A DNA stretch of 64,000 nt from Pseudofrankia coriaricola (GTDB lineage: Bacteria; Actinomycetota; Actinomycetes; Frankiales; Frankiaceae). The stretch's first letter is position 1; every line of letters starts with the position of its first letter. Where the stretch lies: assembly GCF_001854805.1 (NCBI RefSeq), contig NZ_MBLO01000036.1, forward strand, positions 124,001-188,000, given 5' to 3'. This document shows, one piece after another, positions 7,771-16,985 of the stretch. Below the pieces are notes generated by a model. It made no database searches and was not told the origin of the DNA. It saw only the letters and a list, made by a program, of their open reading frames with translations. The translations under genes and the position numbers were made by a program.

Positions 7771-9297
7771 ATGAGCGCTCCGGACATGAACTGGGTCGGC
7801 GTCCTCGCCCACCACGCGGACCGCGCTCCGGAGAAGTCCTTCGCCGTCTATGAAGGCGCCACCGTCACCTACCGGCAGGCGCTCGAGGACGCGGCGGCCG
7901 TGGCCGCCGGCCTGCGGGCGCGCGGGATCGGCGCGGGTGACGTCGTCGCCCTGCTCGCCTACAACAGCGTCGACTTCCTGACGACGATCTTCGCGGCGAA
8001 CTACCTCGGCGCGGCCGTCATGCCGCTCAACTGGCGGCTCGCCGCGCCGGAGCTGGAGTACATCCTCGACCACGCCCAGGCCCGCGCCCTCGTGGTGGAC
8101 CACGAGCTGGTCACGCTCGGAACCGACGCGACCAAGCAGCTGCCGGCCCTGTCTCGCATCGCCATCGCGCCGGAGGCCCCCGACGGGTGGGAGCGCTTCG
8201 CCGACCTCGGCGACGACTCGGCGCCGCCGGCCGAGCGCGCCCAGACCGCCGGCGACGACCTCCAGCGGCTCATGTACACCTCGGGCACCACCGGCCGCCC
8301 CAAAGGCGTGATGATCACGCACGCCAACCTCGCGTGGAAGAACTACGCACACATCACCGAGTTCGGCTTCACCGCCGCGGACATCGGCCTCGCCTGCGGC
8401 CCGCTGTACCACGTGGGCGCCCTCGACCTCGTGACCACGTCGATCATCGCGGCGGGCGGGACGACCCACATCCACCAGACCTTCGACGCCGCCCGCGTGG
8501 TGGGCGACATCGAACGGTCACGGATCACCGTGGTGTGGATGGCGCCGGCGATGGTCCGCGCGGTCCTCGACCTGCCGGGGGTCGACGAGCGCGACCTGTC
8601 CTCGGTCCGCGTACTCATCGGCGGCGGCGAGAAGATGCCGCTGCCCCTCATCGACCGCATCCAGAAGGTCTTCCCGTCGGCCTGGTTCGCCGACGCCTAC
8701 GGTCTCACCGAGACGGTCTCCGGCGACACCTTCCTCGACGCCGGCAGCATCCGCGCGAAGCGCGGCAGCGTCGGCCGGGAATGCCTGTACCTGGAGCTCG
8801 ACATCTGGGACGAGGACGGTCGGCCGCTGCCCGCCGGCGAGGCCGGCGAGATCGTGCTGCGCGGGCCGAAGGTCTTCAAGGGCTACTGGCGGGACCCCGA
8901 GGCGACCGACCGTGCCTTCGCCGGCGGCTGGTTCCACACCGGCGACATCGGCACGCGCGACTCCGACGGCTACGTCTTCATCGTCGACCGCCTCAAGGAC
9001 ATGATCCTCTCCGGCGGGGAGAACATCGCCGGCTCCGAGGTCGAGCGCGTCCTCTACGAGCACCCGGCGGTGCTCGAGGCCGCCGTCGTCGGCCGTCCCG
9101 ACGAGAAGTGGGGCGAGGTGCCGGTCGCGTTCGTCGCGCCGCGGCCGGGAGTCTCCGTCACCGCGGACGAGCTCATCGACCACTGCCGCGGCAGCCTCGC
9201 GAAGTTCAAGGTGCCGAAGGCGGTCACCTTCATCGACGCCCTCCCCCGCAACCCGTCAGGCAAGATCCTCAAGCGCGAGCTGCGCGGCCAGCCGTAA
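7771..9297 (+). CDS. Acyl-CoA synthetase / AMP-dependent ligase (FadD-like)
   Basis: 508 aa; ATG 7771 follows GTGGAGG (7756-7762), and the GTG at 7756 is rejected because it forms that RBS. ANL superfamily motifs are present: P-loop YTSGTTGRPKG (near 174-184), AYGLTETVSGD, GWFHTGDIG, and the C-terminal lysine in NPSGKILKREL. It activates a carboxylic acid to acyl-AMP and then acyl-CoA. The acid could come from BVMO-derived ester cleavage. Upstream are operator site 3 and hairpin copy 1. Confidence 0.93.
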   Translation: MSAPDMNWVGVLAHHADRAPEKSFAVYEGATVTYRQALEDAAAVAAGLRARGIGAGDVVALLAYNSVDFLTTIFAANYLGAAVMPLNWRLAAPELEYILDHAQARALVVDHELVTLGTDATKQLPALSRIAIAPEAPDGWERFADLGDDSAPPAERAQTAGDDLQRLMYTSGTTGRPKGVMITHANLAWKNYAHITEFGFTAADIGLACGPLYHVGALDLVTTSIIAAGGTTHIHQTFDAARVVGDIERSRITVVWMAPAMVRAVLDLPGVDERDLSSVRVLIGGGEKMPLPLIDRIQKVFPSAWFADAYGLTETVSGDTFLDAGSIRAKRGSVGRECLYLELDIWDEDGRPLPAGEAGEIVLRGPKVFKGYWRDPEATDRAFAGGWFHTGDIGTRDSDGYVFIVDRLKDMILSGGENIAGSEVERVLYEHPAVLEAAVVGRPDEKWGEVPVAFVAPRPGVSVTADELIDHCRGSLAKFKVPKAVTFIDALPRNPSGKILKRELRGQP

Positions 9298-9407
9298 GAG
9301 CGGTCCGAGAAGCCTGGTCACCGCGTCAACGCCTCGGTGCCATGGATCGGCCGCGCTACCCTGACAGGGGAGATCAGAGGATCGCTGTGGAGTCCCGGGA
9401 GGCCGTC

Positions 9408-9974
9408 GTGAGCACGGAGATGGTCGCTCCCGCCTGGATGCACGAACAGATCACGGCGGAGCAGTACGACTCGTGGTCCAAGGAGCAGAGCGCCGGCATC
9501 GAGATCGTGGACGGGATGGTCGTCGTGGCCCCCAGCGCCCTGAAGTACCACAACCGGCTGGCCCGGACCGTCGCGAACGCGCTGGACGCCTCCGGTCGGC
9601 CGGACTGGATCGCGGATACGGACTTCGATGTCAGATTGCAGGACGTGCCGCTCACGGTCCGGCGCCCGGATGTCGTCGTGTATCGCGCCGACACGCTTCA
9701 TATCTATCCGACCCGTCCGGAGCACGTGCTGCTCGTCGTCGAAATCGTGTCACCCGGCTCGGAGGCCACCGACCGGTTCTTCAAGCCCACCCAGTACGCC
9801 AGGGCCGGCATCCCCTTCTTCTGGCGGATCGAGGTATCTCCATCCGGCGTGCCGCTCGCGCACACCTATGCCCTCGACCAGGCGACTGCGAGCTACCGCG
9901 CCGGCGTCAGTCACACGGGCATCGTCGAGGCCACGGCTCCGTTCCCCGTGAAGATCGACCTGATCCACCTGTAG
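9408..9974 (+). CDS. Uma2 family (DUF820, restriction-endonuclease-fold) protein
   Basis: 188 aa from GTG 9408, preceded by CGGGAGG. ATG 9420 and GTG 9387 are alternatives. It shows IEIVDGMVVVAPSALKYHN, the PDVVVYRAD motif near residue 85, and LLVVEIVSPGSEATDRFFKPTQYARAGIPFFWRIE, the Asp...ExV(S) nuclease-like core of Uma2 proteins. These are numerous in actinobacteria and cyanobacteria; their role is not settled. No clear operon link to either neighbour. Confidence 0.9.
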   Translation: MSTEMVAPAWMHEQITAEQYDSWSKEQSAGIEIVDGMVVVAPSALKYHNRLARTVANALDASGRPDWIADTDFDVRLQDVPLTVRRPDVVVYRADTLHIYPTRPEHVLLVVEIVSPGSEATDRFFKPTQYARAGIPFFWRIEVSPSGVPLAHTYALDQATASYRAGVSHTGIVEATAPFPVKIDLIHL

Positions 9975-10118
9975 CCGTGCGCGGCCTTCGCCCTCCACGG
10001 TCGTGACCGGGGCCGGCTAGATAGCTGCTGGCCCGCTGGCGGCACGCCTGTACACGGACCACGGATCGAATCTCCACCGGTGCCGCGCAGGATGGTGTCG
10101 CGGGCTACGGTCCTCGGC

Positions 10119-10619
10119 ATGGAACCATCTCCGCGCCCGCCGGCCCTGCGGGTGATGCAGGCGAACACCGCCGGGGAACGCGAGATCCTGGAGGCGTTCC
10201 TGGACTTCTACCGGGACGTCGTCGCGCACAAGGTGCTGGGCGTCGGCGACCAGGAGGCCAGGCGGCGGCTCGTGCCGTCGGCCACCACGCTCGCGGGCCT
10301 GGTCCGGCACCTGACCACGGTCGAGCGCAACTGGTTTCACCGGCTGACGGGCGAGAACCCGGATCTGCCCGAGAGCTCCTGGGCGCTCACCGACGCCGAC
10401 GCGCTGGGCGCGCTGCTCAAGGAGTACGACCAAGCCTGCGCCCAGTCCCGTGCGGCGGCGGCCGGGTTCGCGCTGGACCACGTCGTGCCGCACCCAGACG
10501 CGGGCGAGGTGTCGGTGCGCTGGATCTACGTCCACATGATCGAGGAGACCGCCCGCCACGCGGGCCACGCCGACATCCTGCGCGAGCTGACCGACGGCGC
10601 CACCGGCGTTCTCGGCTGA
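10119..10619 (+). CDS. DinB/DUF664 family protein
   Basis: 166 aa from ATG 10119; an upstream GTG at 10080 is possible. No SD is visible, but TACGGT 7 nt before the ATG could be a -10 of a leaderless transcript. Family motifs: LVRHLTTVERNWFHRLTGE and IYVHMIEETARHAGHADILRELTDG, carrying the three metal-binding histidines of the four-helix DinB fold. Many actinobacterial DUF664/DinB proteins are metal-dependent thiol (mycothiol) transferases; that role is plausible but not shown. Confidence 0.88.
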   Translation: MEPSPRPPALRVMQANTAGEREILEAFLDFYRDVVAHKVLGVGDQEARRRLVPSATTLAGLVRHLTTVERNWFHRLTGENPDLPESSWALTDADALGALLKEYDQACAQSRAAAAGFALDHVVPHPDAGEVSVRWIYVHMIEETARHAGHADILRELTDGATGVLG

Positions 10620-11084
10620 CCCCTCGCCCGTCTCGCGACTGCGACGGGTCAAGCCGGGGTCAAGCTGGAAATCCGCTACTCATTGCGCCCCGCTCAAACC
10701 CGGCCGACGGCGAACCGGGGGCGCCCGTTCCCCTACCCAGCCGGCGATCATCATGCTGGCGCCGACCGGGTCGAGCCCGTGATCTCCCGCTGGGTATGCG
10801 GTCGGGCGCGCCATCGCCCGATTTGTCGCATTTCCGCATACACAACCGCTGATCAAGCTCGCGGCGCGCTGATGCCGCCTGGGCCGGTTCGAGTGGCTGA
10901 GCGAGACGTCGACGTCGGCGTCTGTCTTCCGCCGGGAGTGTGCGAACCCGCTACCACGCCGTTTCCGGAGGGTCGAAGAACTGGCAGGTGGTGATCGTCT
11001 TGGTCTGTTGCGGCCCGGTGAGGTCTATGCCGTGGGCGGTCAGCACGGTCGCGGTACGCGCGGCGTCCGAGAGCACTTCCGGCC
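10620..11084. other. Gene-poor decayed stretch, no convincing gene
   Basis: Short frames on both strands lack family motifs, ribosome-binding sites or consistent GC3. On the minus strand about 40 codons ending at TAG 10951 (TAHGIDLTGPQQTKTITT) read like the tail of a lost protein, but I cannot assign it. The stretch probably consists of eroded remnants. Confidence 0.4.
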
Positions 11085-11345
11085 GCCGTCGTCACCGACC
11101 TCGCGGACGTGGCGGGCCCGGTGGACATCGTGATCGACATCGTCGGTGGCGCCGTCCTCGCGGCCGCCGTGCCGCTGCTGGGCGAGGGCGGGGCGGCGGT
11201 CGCGGTCGGCGCGATCTCCGGCGAGCCGACGGTGCTCGCGCCGGATGTCCTGGCGAGCCCGGCGCGCCGGCGGGTGCAGGGCTACTGGGGCCACTGGCCG
11301 GTCGGCGACGAGCTACGTGAGCTGACCGGGCTGGTCGCGGGCGCC
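11085..11345 (+). pseudogene. Remnant of MDR/zinc-type alcohol dehydrogenase (C-terminal half)
   Basis: The frame reads VVTDLADVAGPVDIVIDIVGG, then LLGEGGAAVAVGAISGEPTVL and RRRVQGYWGHWPVGDELRELTGLVA. This matches the second half of the nucleotide-binding domain and the C-terminus of medium-chain quinone oxidoreductases. No N-terminal catalytic domain, Rossmann GxGxxG or start lies upstream in frame, and the reading frame wanders after the match, so it is a broken gene fragment. Confidence 0.6.
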
Positions 11346-11499
11346 ACCCGGAGGCGTTGGCCGTCTCAGGACCGGGAGCCTCCTGGCCGGATGCCGGGCT
11401 GGCCGGACGGCGCGTCGGGCTCCGCCGCCTGGCCGCCGCCGGCCCGCAGGCCGTCGAGAATCACCGTGGTCAGGTAGTCGTCGGCGCGTGCGCCCGGGA

Positions 11500-13296
11500 C
11501 TACCACTGCCAGTAGAAGTCCTGGGCATTGCTCGGTCCCACGGCACTGATGGAGTTCGTGCCGGGAGCCACGTCGAACAGGACCACTCCGTCGGCACCCG
11601 CCGTCGCGGTCGCGCAGTTCTGGTTCGGATCGCTGGCGGATGACGCCGTTGACGGGAACGGGAAGAACATTGACGGAAAACCAGCCGGCACGACGAACGG
11701 GTTCTCCATACCGCCGATCGACATCAGGCCTAGGATTCGGCCGGTTGGCGGGCCAGCTGAGAACGCCAGCAGCGAGAAGGAGCTCCGGGTGCACTGCGTG
11801 GCCTGGACGCGTACCGACGCGACGATCCACATGCCCTTGCGCGCGGCGGAGACAGCGCCGTTCGCGAGCCGGAGCGTCGGGGATGTTCGCACGTCACGGA
11901 CGGTGAGAACGAGGGTGGTTCCCACCGGCCCGGCGGCGGACGGGCTGACCTCGGAGTAGACGCCGATGGCGTCGGTGCCGAGCGGGAGCGCCGCCGGTTC
12001 GGGGCGAGACGACGTGGCGGTGGGAGTGGGCACCGGAGTGCGTGCCGCGGCCGGCGGGCTCGATGTTGGCCGACTGGTCGGCGTCGCGACCCCTGGGAGT
12101 GCTGTCGTCGGCTCGCCGCCCGCCGGCGCGGACCTGACGACGGCGAGCCAGGTAGCGGCCACGGCCGTGACCACGGCGACCACGGCCAGAATGATCATGA
12201 TGGCGACGGCCCGGGAGCGCGGTTTCCGGGCCGTCGTGTCTCCGGTCCGGTGGCTCCTCGCCTCCGGGGTGCCCAACGACCGCCACCAGCCCTCGGACGT
12301 GGGCGCCTCAGGCCCTGGGCCGGCGGAGTCCAGGACCTCTGAGGCGAGGGCAGCCGCCAGGTCGGCGGCCGGCATCCGTACGGCCGCCCGCTCGATGTCG
12401 TCGACGACTGCCGCCGGCAGCCATTCGATGTCATCGGAGGCGTCGGCCTGCGTCCCGTCGGCCGACGCCCCCGACTCCGGCGTCAGGAGTCCGTCACCGG
12501 GATCCAGCCGGTCGAGTACCTCGGCTGGTGTCGGCCGGCGAGTGGGATCCTTGTGGAGACACGCGGCGGCCAGCCTACGAATGTCCGCGTCGGCGATTCC
12601 GTCCAGGGCCGGTGGCGAGTGGACGATGCGGTACAGCAGCTCGTGGCTCGCCCCGCGACCGAACGGGTTGGCGCCGGTCGCGGCGTAGGCCAACACCGCG
12701 CCCAGGGAGAAGACGTCCGCCGCGAAGGTGACGCGGGTGCCCAGTGCCTGCTCCGGTGCGAGATAGCCGGGGGAGCCGATGGCCACACCGGACTGGGTGA
12801 GCCTGCTCTCGTCGACGGTGCGGGCTATGCCGAAGTCGATGACCCTCAGCCCGTTGATCGCAAGCATGATGTTGGACGGTTTGAAGTCGCGGTGGACGAC
12901 TCCGGCGGCGTGGATGACACCAAGCGCCTCGGCGAGGCCCCCGGCGAGTACCCGCACGGATGACGATGGCAGTGGTCCCCGCTTGGCCACGGCCACCGAG
13001 AGCGGGATCCCGACGAGGAAGGCGGTTGCCAGCCATGGAATCGGCGCATCCGGGTCGGCGTCGATCACCGGCGCCGTGAACGCGCCGCTTACGGCGCGAG
13101 CCGCGGACACCTCCCGCGCGAATCGGGACCGAAACTCGGAATCATTCGCAAACTCTTCGTGCACCATCTTGACCGCCGCCAGGCGTCCGCCGGGCGAGCG
13201 ACCCAGATACACCTGCCCCATGGCGCCCGAGCCCAGGCGGGCTTCCAATCGGTAGGGGCCCACCTGTGTCGGATCCTCGGGGAGGAGTAGTTCCAC
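11500..13296 (-). CDS. Transmembrane Ser/Thr protein kinase with extracellular domain
   Basis: 598 aa from GTG 13296, with GGGAGAG just upstream; the TTG at 13326 is weaker. N-terminal PEDPTQVGPYRLEARLGSG is usual for this group. Kinase motifs: GSGAMG loop (22-27), Lys43, HRDFKPSN (135-142), DFG (154-156), APEQ (180-183). A juxtamembrane linker leads to one TM helix (about 363-387), a Pro/Thr-rich spacer, and an outside domain of about 160 aa with paired Cys, not PASTA. It likely senses an extracellular signal and phosphorylates cytoplasmic targets. Divergent to a paralogous kinase at 13505. Confidence 0.92.
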   Translation of the reverse strand: MELLLPEDPTQVGPYRLEARLGSGAMGQVYLGRSPGGRLAAVKMVHEEFANDSEFRSRFAREVSAARAVSGAFTAPVIDADPDAPIPWLATAFLVGIPLSVAVAKRGPLPSSSVRVLAGGLAEALGVIHAAGVVHRDFKPSNIMLAINGLRVIDFGIARTVDESRLTQSGVAIGSPGYLAPEQALGTRVTFAADVFSLGAVLAYAATGANPFGRGASHELLYRIVHSPPALDGIADADIRRLAAACLHKDPTRRPTPAEVLDRLDPGDGLLTPESGASADGTQADASDDIEWLPAAVVDDIERAAVRMPAADLAAALASEVLDSAGPGPEAPTSEGWWRSLGTPEARSHRTGDTTARKPRSRAVAIMIILAVVAVVTAVAATWLAVVRSAPAGGEPTTALPGVATPTSRPTSSPPAAARTPVPTPTATSSRPEPAALPLGTDAIGVYSEVSPSAAGPVGTTLVLTVRDVRTSPTLRLANGAVSAARKGMWIVASVRVQATQCTRSSFSLLAFSAGPPTGRILGLMSIGGMENPFVVPAGFPSMFFPFPSTASSASDPNQNCATATAGADGVVLFDVAPGTNSISAVGPSNAQDFYWQW

Positions 13297-13504
13297 GGCT
13301 CTCCCGTCCAGCGCGTGACCCTGCAACTGATCATAGTGGTCCGAGGTGAAGACTGATCCGTAACCCGCCTCTTGGCGGAGGACGACTGTGGCAGACTCGG
13401 CGACATCGGTCTCGGCCGGCTGGCGGAGGTTTCCGCCAGCCGGTTACGCGCCGACCAAGGCCGCGAACCTTCCCGCCGAGGCCGGCGGCATCCGGGGAGG
13501 GCAT

Positions 13505-15088
13505 GTGCAGCCGCTGCTGCCCGTCGATCCACCGCGCATCGGCAGGTACCGGCTTGCCGGGCGCATCGGCGCCGGCGGAATGGGACGGGTCTACCTCGCG
13601 TACTCGGCCGGTGGCCTCGCGGTCGCCCTCAAGGTGATTCACCCACACCTCGCCGGCAACCGCGAGTTCCGCTCCCGTTTCCGCCGCGAGGTCGCCGCGG
13701 CCCGGGCGGTCAGCGGCGCGTTCACCGCCGCGCTCGTCGACGCCGACCCGGACGGCCCGGTCCCGTGGCTGGCCACGGAGTTCATCCCAGGTGTCTCCCT
13801 GCACGAAGCCGTCACCACGCACGGTTCGCTGCCCGGACCGGCGGTGCGGAGCCTCGGAGCCGCGCTCGCCGAGGCACTCGCCGCCATCCATGCGGCCGGA
13901 GTCATTCACCGAGATCTGAAGCCGACAAACATCATGCTCGGCGTGGACGGGCCGCGGGTCATCGACTTCGGCATCGCCCACCCTTCTGAGTCCACGGTTC
14001 TCACCCGGAAAGGAGCGACGATCGGCTCGCCGGGCTTCATGGCTCCCGAGCAGGTGAGCGTGGGGAATCCGCCGGTCGGCCCCGCGGCGGACGTTTTCGC
14101 ATTGGGTGCGGTGCTCATCTATGCGGCGACCGGCGAGAGCCCGTTTGGACGAGGATCGGCCGCCGTACTGCTCTATCGGGTGATCCACGAGGAACCCCGC
14201 CTGAACCGGCTGACCGACCCGGCTCTCACCGCTCTCATCGCCACCTGCCTGAACCGCGCCCCCGCCAGTCGGCCCACACCGGAACAGTTGCTCGAGGCGC
14301 TGTCAGCCACCGGCAGTCTTTCCGCGAACGAGTCCGGGCGCGGGGCAGAGGAAGGCTCCGAGCCGACCGGCGCCGCCGCCGCCGATGAAGGCGAGGATGA
14401 AGGCGAGGGCGCGGACGGCACCACCTGGCTGCCCGCGCCGGTCACCGCCGAGATCACCCGGCGGCTCGCATCCGTTCCCGAGCCGCCGCCGCCCCTCCGC
14501 AGGTCGTTCACTCTTCCCCTGCTTCCCGCGCTCAGTGACCTGCCCTATTTCTTGGGCGCCGCACGGAACCTGCTTGTGTGGCTGGTATTCGTGGCGGCGA
14601 CGGGCGGCTTCCTCGCACTGGTAGCGGCATTAGTCTATTTTGGCTTTGGATGGGACAAGCGTGATACACCGCCGTCGCTCTGTGGACTCGTGACGGCGAC
14701 GGACCTGGGGCAGGCCGGGAGCGCCGGCGCCGGATACCTGGAGAGCTGGGATGTGTCGCCCGACGCGGAGCCGCAGATTGACGGCGGCTGCGGCTACCGG
14801 GTCACATTCAGTGTCCGGCCGCAACCCAATGACCCGTTCGGCGCGACCAAGGTACTTCCAGGAGTATTGATCGCGCGGTACGCGGAGGACGACAGGCTCA
14901 CCGGCGACCCCAACCTGTACCCGGTGCGTGGGGCACCGGCCCGGCGTGACGGCAGCGTCGTCGAGGTACTCACCTCGGCCGGCCGGATCGACGTGCAGAT
15001 TGTGGCGTCGGAGGAGTTATTCGCCGTGGATGATTTCGAATCCATCGCGACAAGGATAGCCCAGGTATTCGCCCCGACGTCGCCCTAG
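13505..15088 (+). CDS. Transmembrane Ser/Thr protein kinase with short extracellular domain
   Basis: 527 aa from GTG 13505, preceded by GGGGAGG (13494-13500); the longer frame from 13388 has no RBS. Kinase motifs: GAGGMG (22-27), Lys43, HRDLKPTN (135-142), DFG (154-156), APEQ (180-183). After an acidic linker (DEGEDEGEG) comes a TM helix (about 354-382), then about 140 aa outside with three Cys (LCGLVTATDLGQ..GGCGY), resembling a DUF3558-like sensor; that resemblance is tentative. Closely similar to the divergent kinase at 11500, including the WLPAxV linker motif, so the pair likely arose by duplication. Confidence 0.92.
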   Translation: MQPLLPVDPPRIGRYRLAGRIGAGGMGRVYLAYSAGGLAVALKVIHPHLAGNREFRSRFRREVAAARAVSGAFTAALVDADPDGPVPWLATEFIPGVSLHEAVTTHGSLPGPAVRSLGAALAEALAAIHAAGVIHRDLKPTNIMLGVDGPRVIDFGIAHPSESTVLTRKGATIGSPGFMAPEQVSVGNPPVGPAADVFALGAVLIYAATGESPFGRGSAAVLLYRVIHEEPRLNRLTDPALTALIATCLNRAPASRPTPEQLLEALSATGSLSANESGRGAEEGSEPTGAAAADEGEDEGEGADGTTWLPAPVTAEITRRLASVPEPPPPLRRSFTLPLLPALSDLPYFLGAARNLLVWLVFVAATGGFLALVAALVYFGFGWDKRDTPPSLCGLVTATDLGQAGSAGAGYLESWDVSPDAEPQIDGGCGYRVTFSVRPQPNDPFGATKVLPGVLIARYAEDDRLTGDPNLYPVRGAPARRDGSVVEVLTSAGRIDVQIVASEELFAVDDFESIATRIAQVFAPTSP

Positions 15089-15106
15089 TAGGACGACCGC
15101 CGTATT

Positions 15107-15718
15107 ATGGTCATTCTTCTTCGTTGGGGAGAATCTCACACGCACCAACGGCAGTGGCGTGCCATTCAGCACGAGGCCGGAATCAGGCCGGAATGGGCTG
15201 TCGAGGCAATCACCGATCTGGACGAAGGCGTCCGGCAGTCCATCGCCCGTGTCACGGCGTTCGACGTGCTGGACACGCTCGTTCTCGGCGCCCGGCACTA
15301 CCGCCCGGAGCGCCGGGAGACCGCGGAGGGGTTCGAGGCTGGCCCGGTCGGCAGCTCGAAGATCGCCAGTTGGGTACCCGCATCCGAACTCCGAGCCCTC
15401 GCCGGTTCGGATCCCAGTACCCGGTCCGCGATCAACGGATGGCACACCCCCGGAAGACGTCGACGATCGCCGGACGGGTGCGCATCCCGGCCTTCACCAC
15501 ACCCGCAAAGATCGACAGACATGAAGATCGGCTTGAAGGGGCCCGGCCTGAACGCACCGCTCCCGTCTCACCAGCACCGCGCCCACCGCTCGTCCCAAGA
15601 GATCGCCGCATACGTGTTGCCGACGTCGCGAATCCGCCGGAATCACGACGCTGGCAACACGTCGGCGGTGATCAAGAGGTCGGGAGCGAGGGGCGAACGT
15701 CAGCGGGACGGTGGCTAG
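15107..15718 (+). CDS. Uncertain ORF, hypothetical or relic
   Basis: 203 codons starting 18 bp after the kinase stop. The first 75 or so residues look protein-like (WAVEAITDLDEGVRQSIARV then FDVLDTLVLGARHYRPE) with reasonable codon use. The remainder becomes Arg/Ser/Pro-rich with low GC3, and its stop overlaps the convergent cyclase gene by 4 bp. No recognised domain and no SD. It may be a truncated gene whose 3' half is non-coding. I see no better gene between 15089 and 15714. Confidence 0.3.
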   Translation: MVILLRWGESHTHQRQWRAIQHEAGIRPEWAVEAITDLDEGVRQSIARVTAFDVLDTLVLGARHYRPERRETAEGFEAGPVGSSKIASWVPASELRALAGSDPSTRSAINGWHTPGRRRRSPDGCASRPSPHPQRSTDMKIGLKGPGLNAPLPSHQHRAHRSSQEIAAYVLPTSRIRRNHDAGNTSAVIKRSGARGERQRDGG

Positions 15719-16764
15719 ACGGTGGCTACTGGGGTGAGCGGGCCGCCGGCGGTGCCGGGGAGGCGCAGCGGCGGGGCGGTGAGCAGGAAGCTGGTGCGGT
15801 TGTTCTCGCGGAGCCAGGTGGCCAGGTCGTGCAGGTACCAGAGCTCGCCGAGCGGGACTCCGAGCTTGAACAGGCACAGGTGGTGGATCGGCAGCAGCGT
15901 GTGCGGCTCGGGGCTCGCGGGCGCCCAGCCTTCGACGGCGTAGTTGTCCGCGATGAGCGCCGACAGCCCGGAGTCGAGGATCCACTGCAGGATCCCGTCG
16001 TCCTGCGCGTCGAGGTAGGGGTACATCGCCTGGATACGCGACGCGTCGGGGTTGCCGTTCCACTCCAGGATCTTGGTGGCGAACCCGGTGTGGAGAAGCA
16101 CCATGTCGCCGGGGCGGATCTCCACCTGGTCGGCGTCGATGATGTCGCGCAGCGTCTTCCAGCCGACCGCGGTCCACTCCTCGGTGTTCCCGAGGTGGTG
16201 GGCGAGGTCGATCAGGACGGCGCGGCCCTGCACGCCGTGCGCGGCCATGTGCTCGAGGCCGAGGTGCCGGGCGAAGCTGAGGCTGCCGCTGCCGTCGCCC
16301 TTGGCATCCTCCCGCGGCCCTATCACGTCCTCGCCGGGCCGGAAACCGTTGTAGTACACCGGCTCCTCGACCCCGTCGCCGTCCGCGTCGAAGAGCGCGC
16401 CCTGGTGCACCAGCGCGTCCCACTGCGTGGAGTACTGCAGCCAGAGCGTCACCAGGTCGTCGGACCAGAGGTCGGTGAACGAGTGGTGGAGCTGGTCGCG
16501 GGCGACGACGTTGTAGAAAACGTCGGGCTTGTACTTCAGGTCCTCGGTGGGCCGCAGGATCGGCGGGTAGCGGCGCTGGTTGAGCGAGCTGCCGCCAGGC
16601 AGGTCGAGCGGGAGGCTCAGCGAGAAGGACCGACCGGCGGAGATCTCGCGGACGCCCTCCAGCACCTTCTCCGGCGTGATCAGGTTGATGCGGCCGAGCT
16701 CGTCATCATCACCCCAGTCGCCCCAGGTCGAGTCCTGCGGACGCTGCTTCCAGCGTTTTGCCAC
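15715..16764 (-). CDS. Cyclase family protein (PF04199, kynurenine-formamidase-like hydrolase)
   Basis: 349 aa from GTG 16764, with GAGGAGGG 5-6 nt upstream. The metal-site block STQWDALVHQG replaces the usual HxGTHxDxxxH and matches the large-size subgroup of this family. Also seen: VLIDLAHHLG, DMVLLHTGFATK and the C-terminal HLCLFKLGVPLGELWYL. Family members hydrolyse amides or lactones or act as dehydratases, using metal. It may open a lactone made by the monooxygenases nearby; this is inference. Its promoter carries operator site 4. Confidence 0.88.
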   Translation of the reverse strand: MAKRWKQRPQDSTWGDWGDDDELGRINLITPEKVLEGVREISAGRSFSLSLPLDLPGGSSLNQRRYPPILRPTEDLKYKPDVFYNVVARDQLHHSFTDLWSDDLVTLWLQYSTQWDALVHQGALFDADGDGVEEPVYYNGFRPGEDVIGPREDAKGDGSGSLSFARHLGLEHMAAHGVQGRAVLIDLAHHLGNTEEWTAVGWKTLRDIIDADQVEIRPGDMVLLHTGFATKILEWNGNPDASRIQAMYPYLDAQDDGILQWILDSGLSALIADNYAVEGWAPASPEPHTLLPIHHLCLFKLGVPLGELWYLHDLATWLRENNRTSFLLTAPPLRLPGTAGGPLTPVATV

Positions 16765-16803
16765 TGTTCCCTCCTCAGACCGGGGACGGCCACCGCCTCA
16801 GGG

Positions 16804-16834
16804 AACCTAGTCAGCCTTGTACCGATCGGTCAAC
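16804..16834 (-). promoter_or_regulatory. Promoter overlapped by ACCGATCGGT operator (site 4)
   Basis: TTGTACCGATCGGTCAAC at 16817-16834 is identical to site 1. Minus-strand -35 TTGACC (16833-16828), 18-nt spacer, -10 TAGGTT (16809-16804), leading to the cyclase at 16764: the same geometry as at 5364-5394. The TetR gene at 16986 diverges from here, making it the nearest candidate repressor. Confidence 0.65.
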
Positions 16835-16904
16835 AATTGACGGCCGCGTATCCTGACCGGCGGGGAGACGCACGCGGCGACACCGGACTCGACCTCGAAC
16901 GGCA

Positions 16905-16948
16905 CAGGCCCGCACCTGGCCTCGGACGACGCAGGCCCGCACCTGGCC
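16905..16948. repeat. Direct repeat in the leader of the TetR gene
   Basis: CAGGCCCGCACCTGGCC occurs at 16905-16921 and 16932-16948, 27 bp apart, with further partial similarity around it. It lies between the operator and the TetR start. Function unknown. Confidence 0.8.
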
Positions 16949-16985
16949 ACCAACGACACAGCTGAACGGAGCGACGGCGAAGGCC

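Noticed and set aside
10853-11140. Minus-strand 95-aa ORF in the decayed region
   Set aside because: Low-complexity Arg/Thr/Pro composition, no RBS, overlaps an alcohol dehydrogenase remnant on the other strand.
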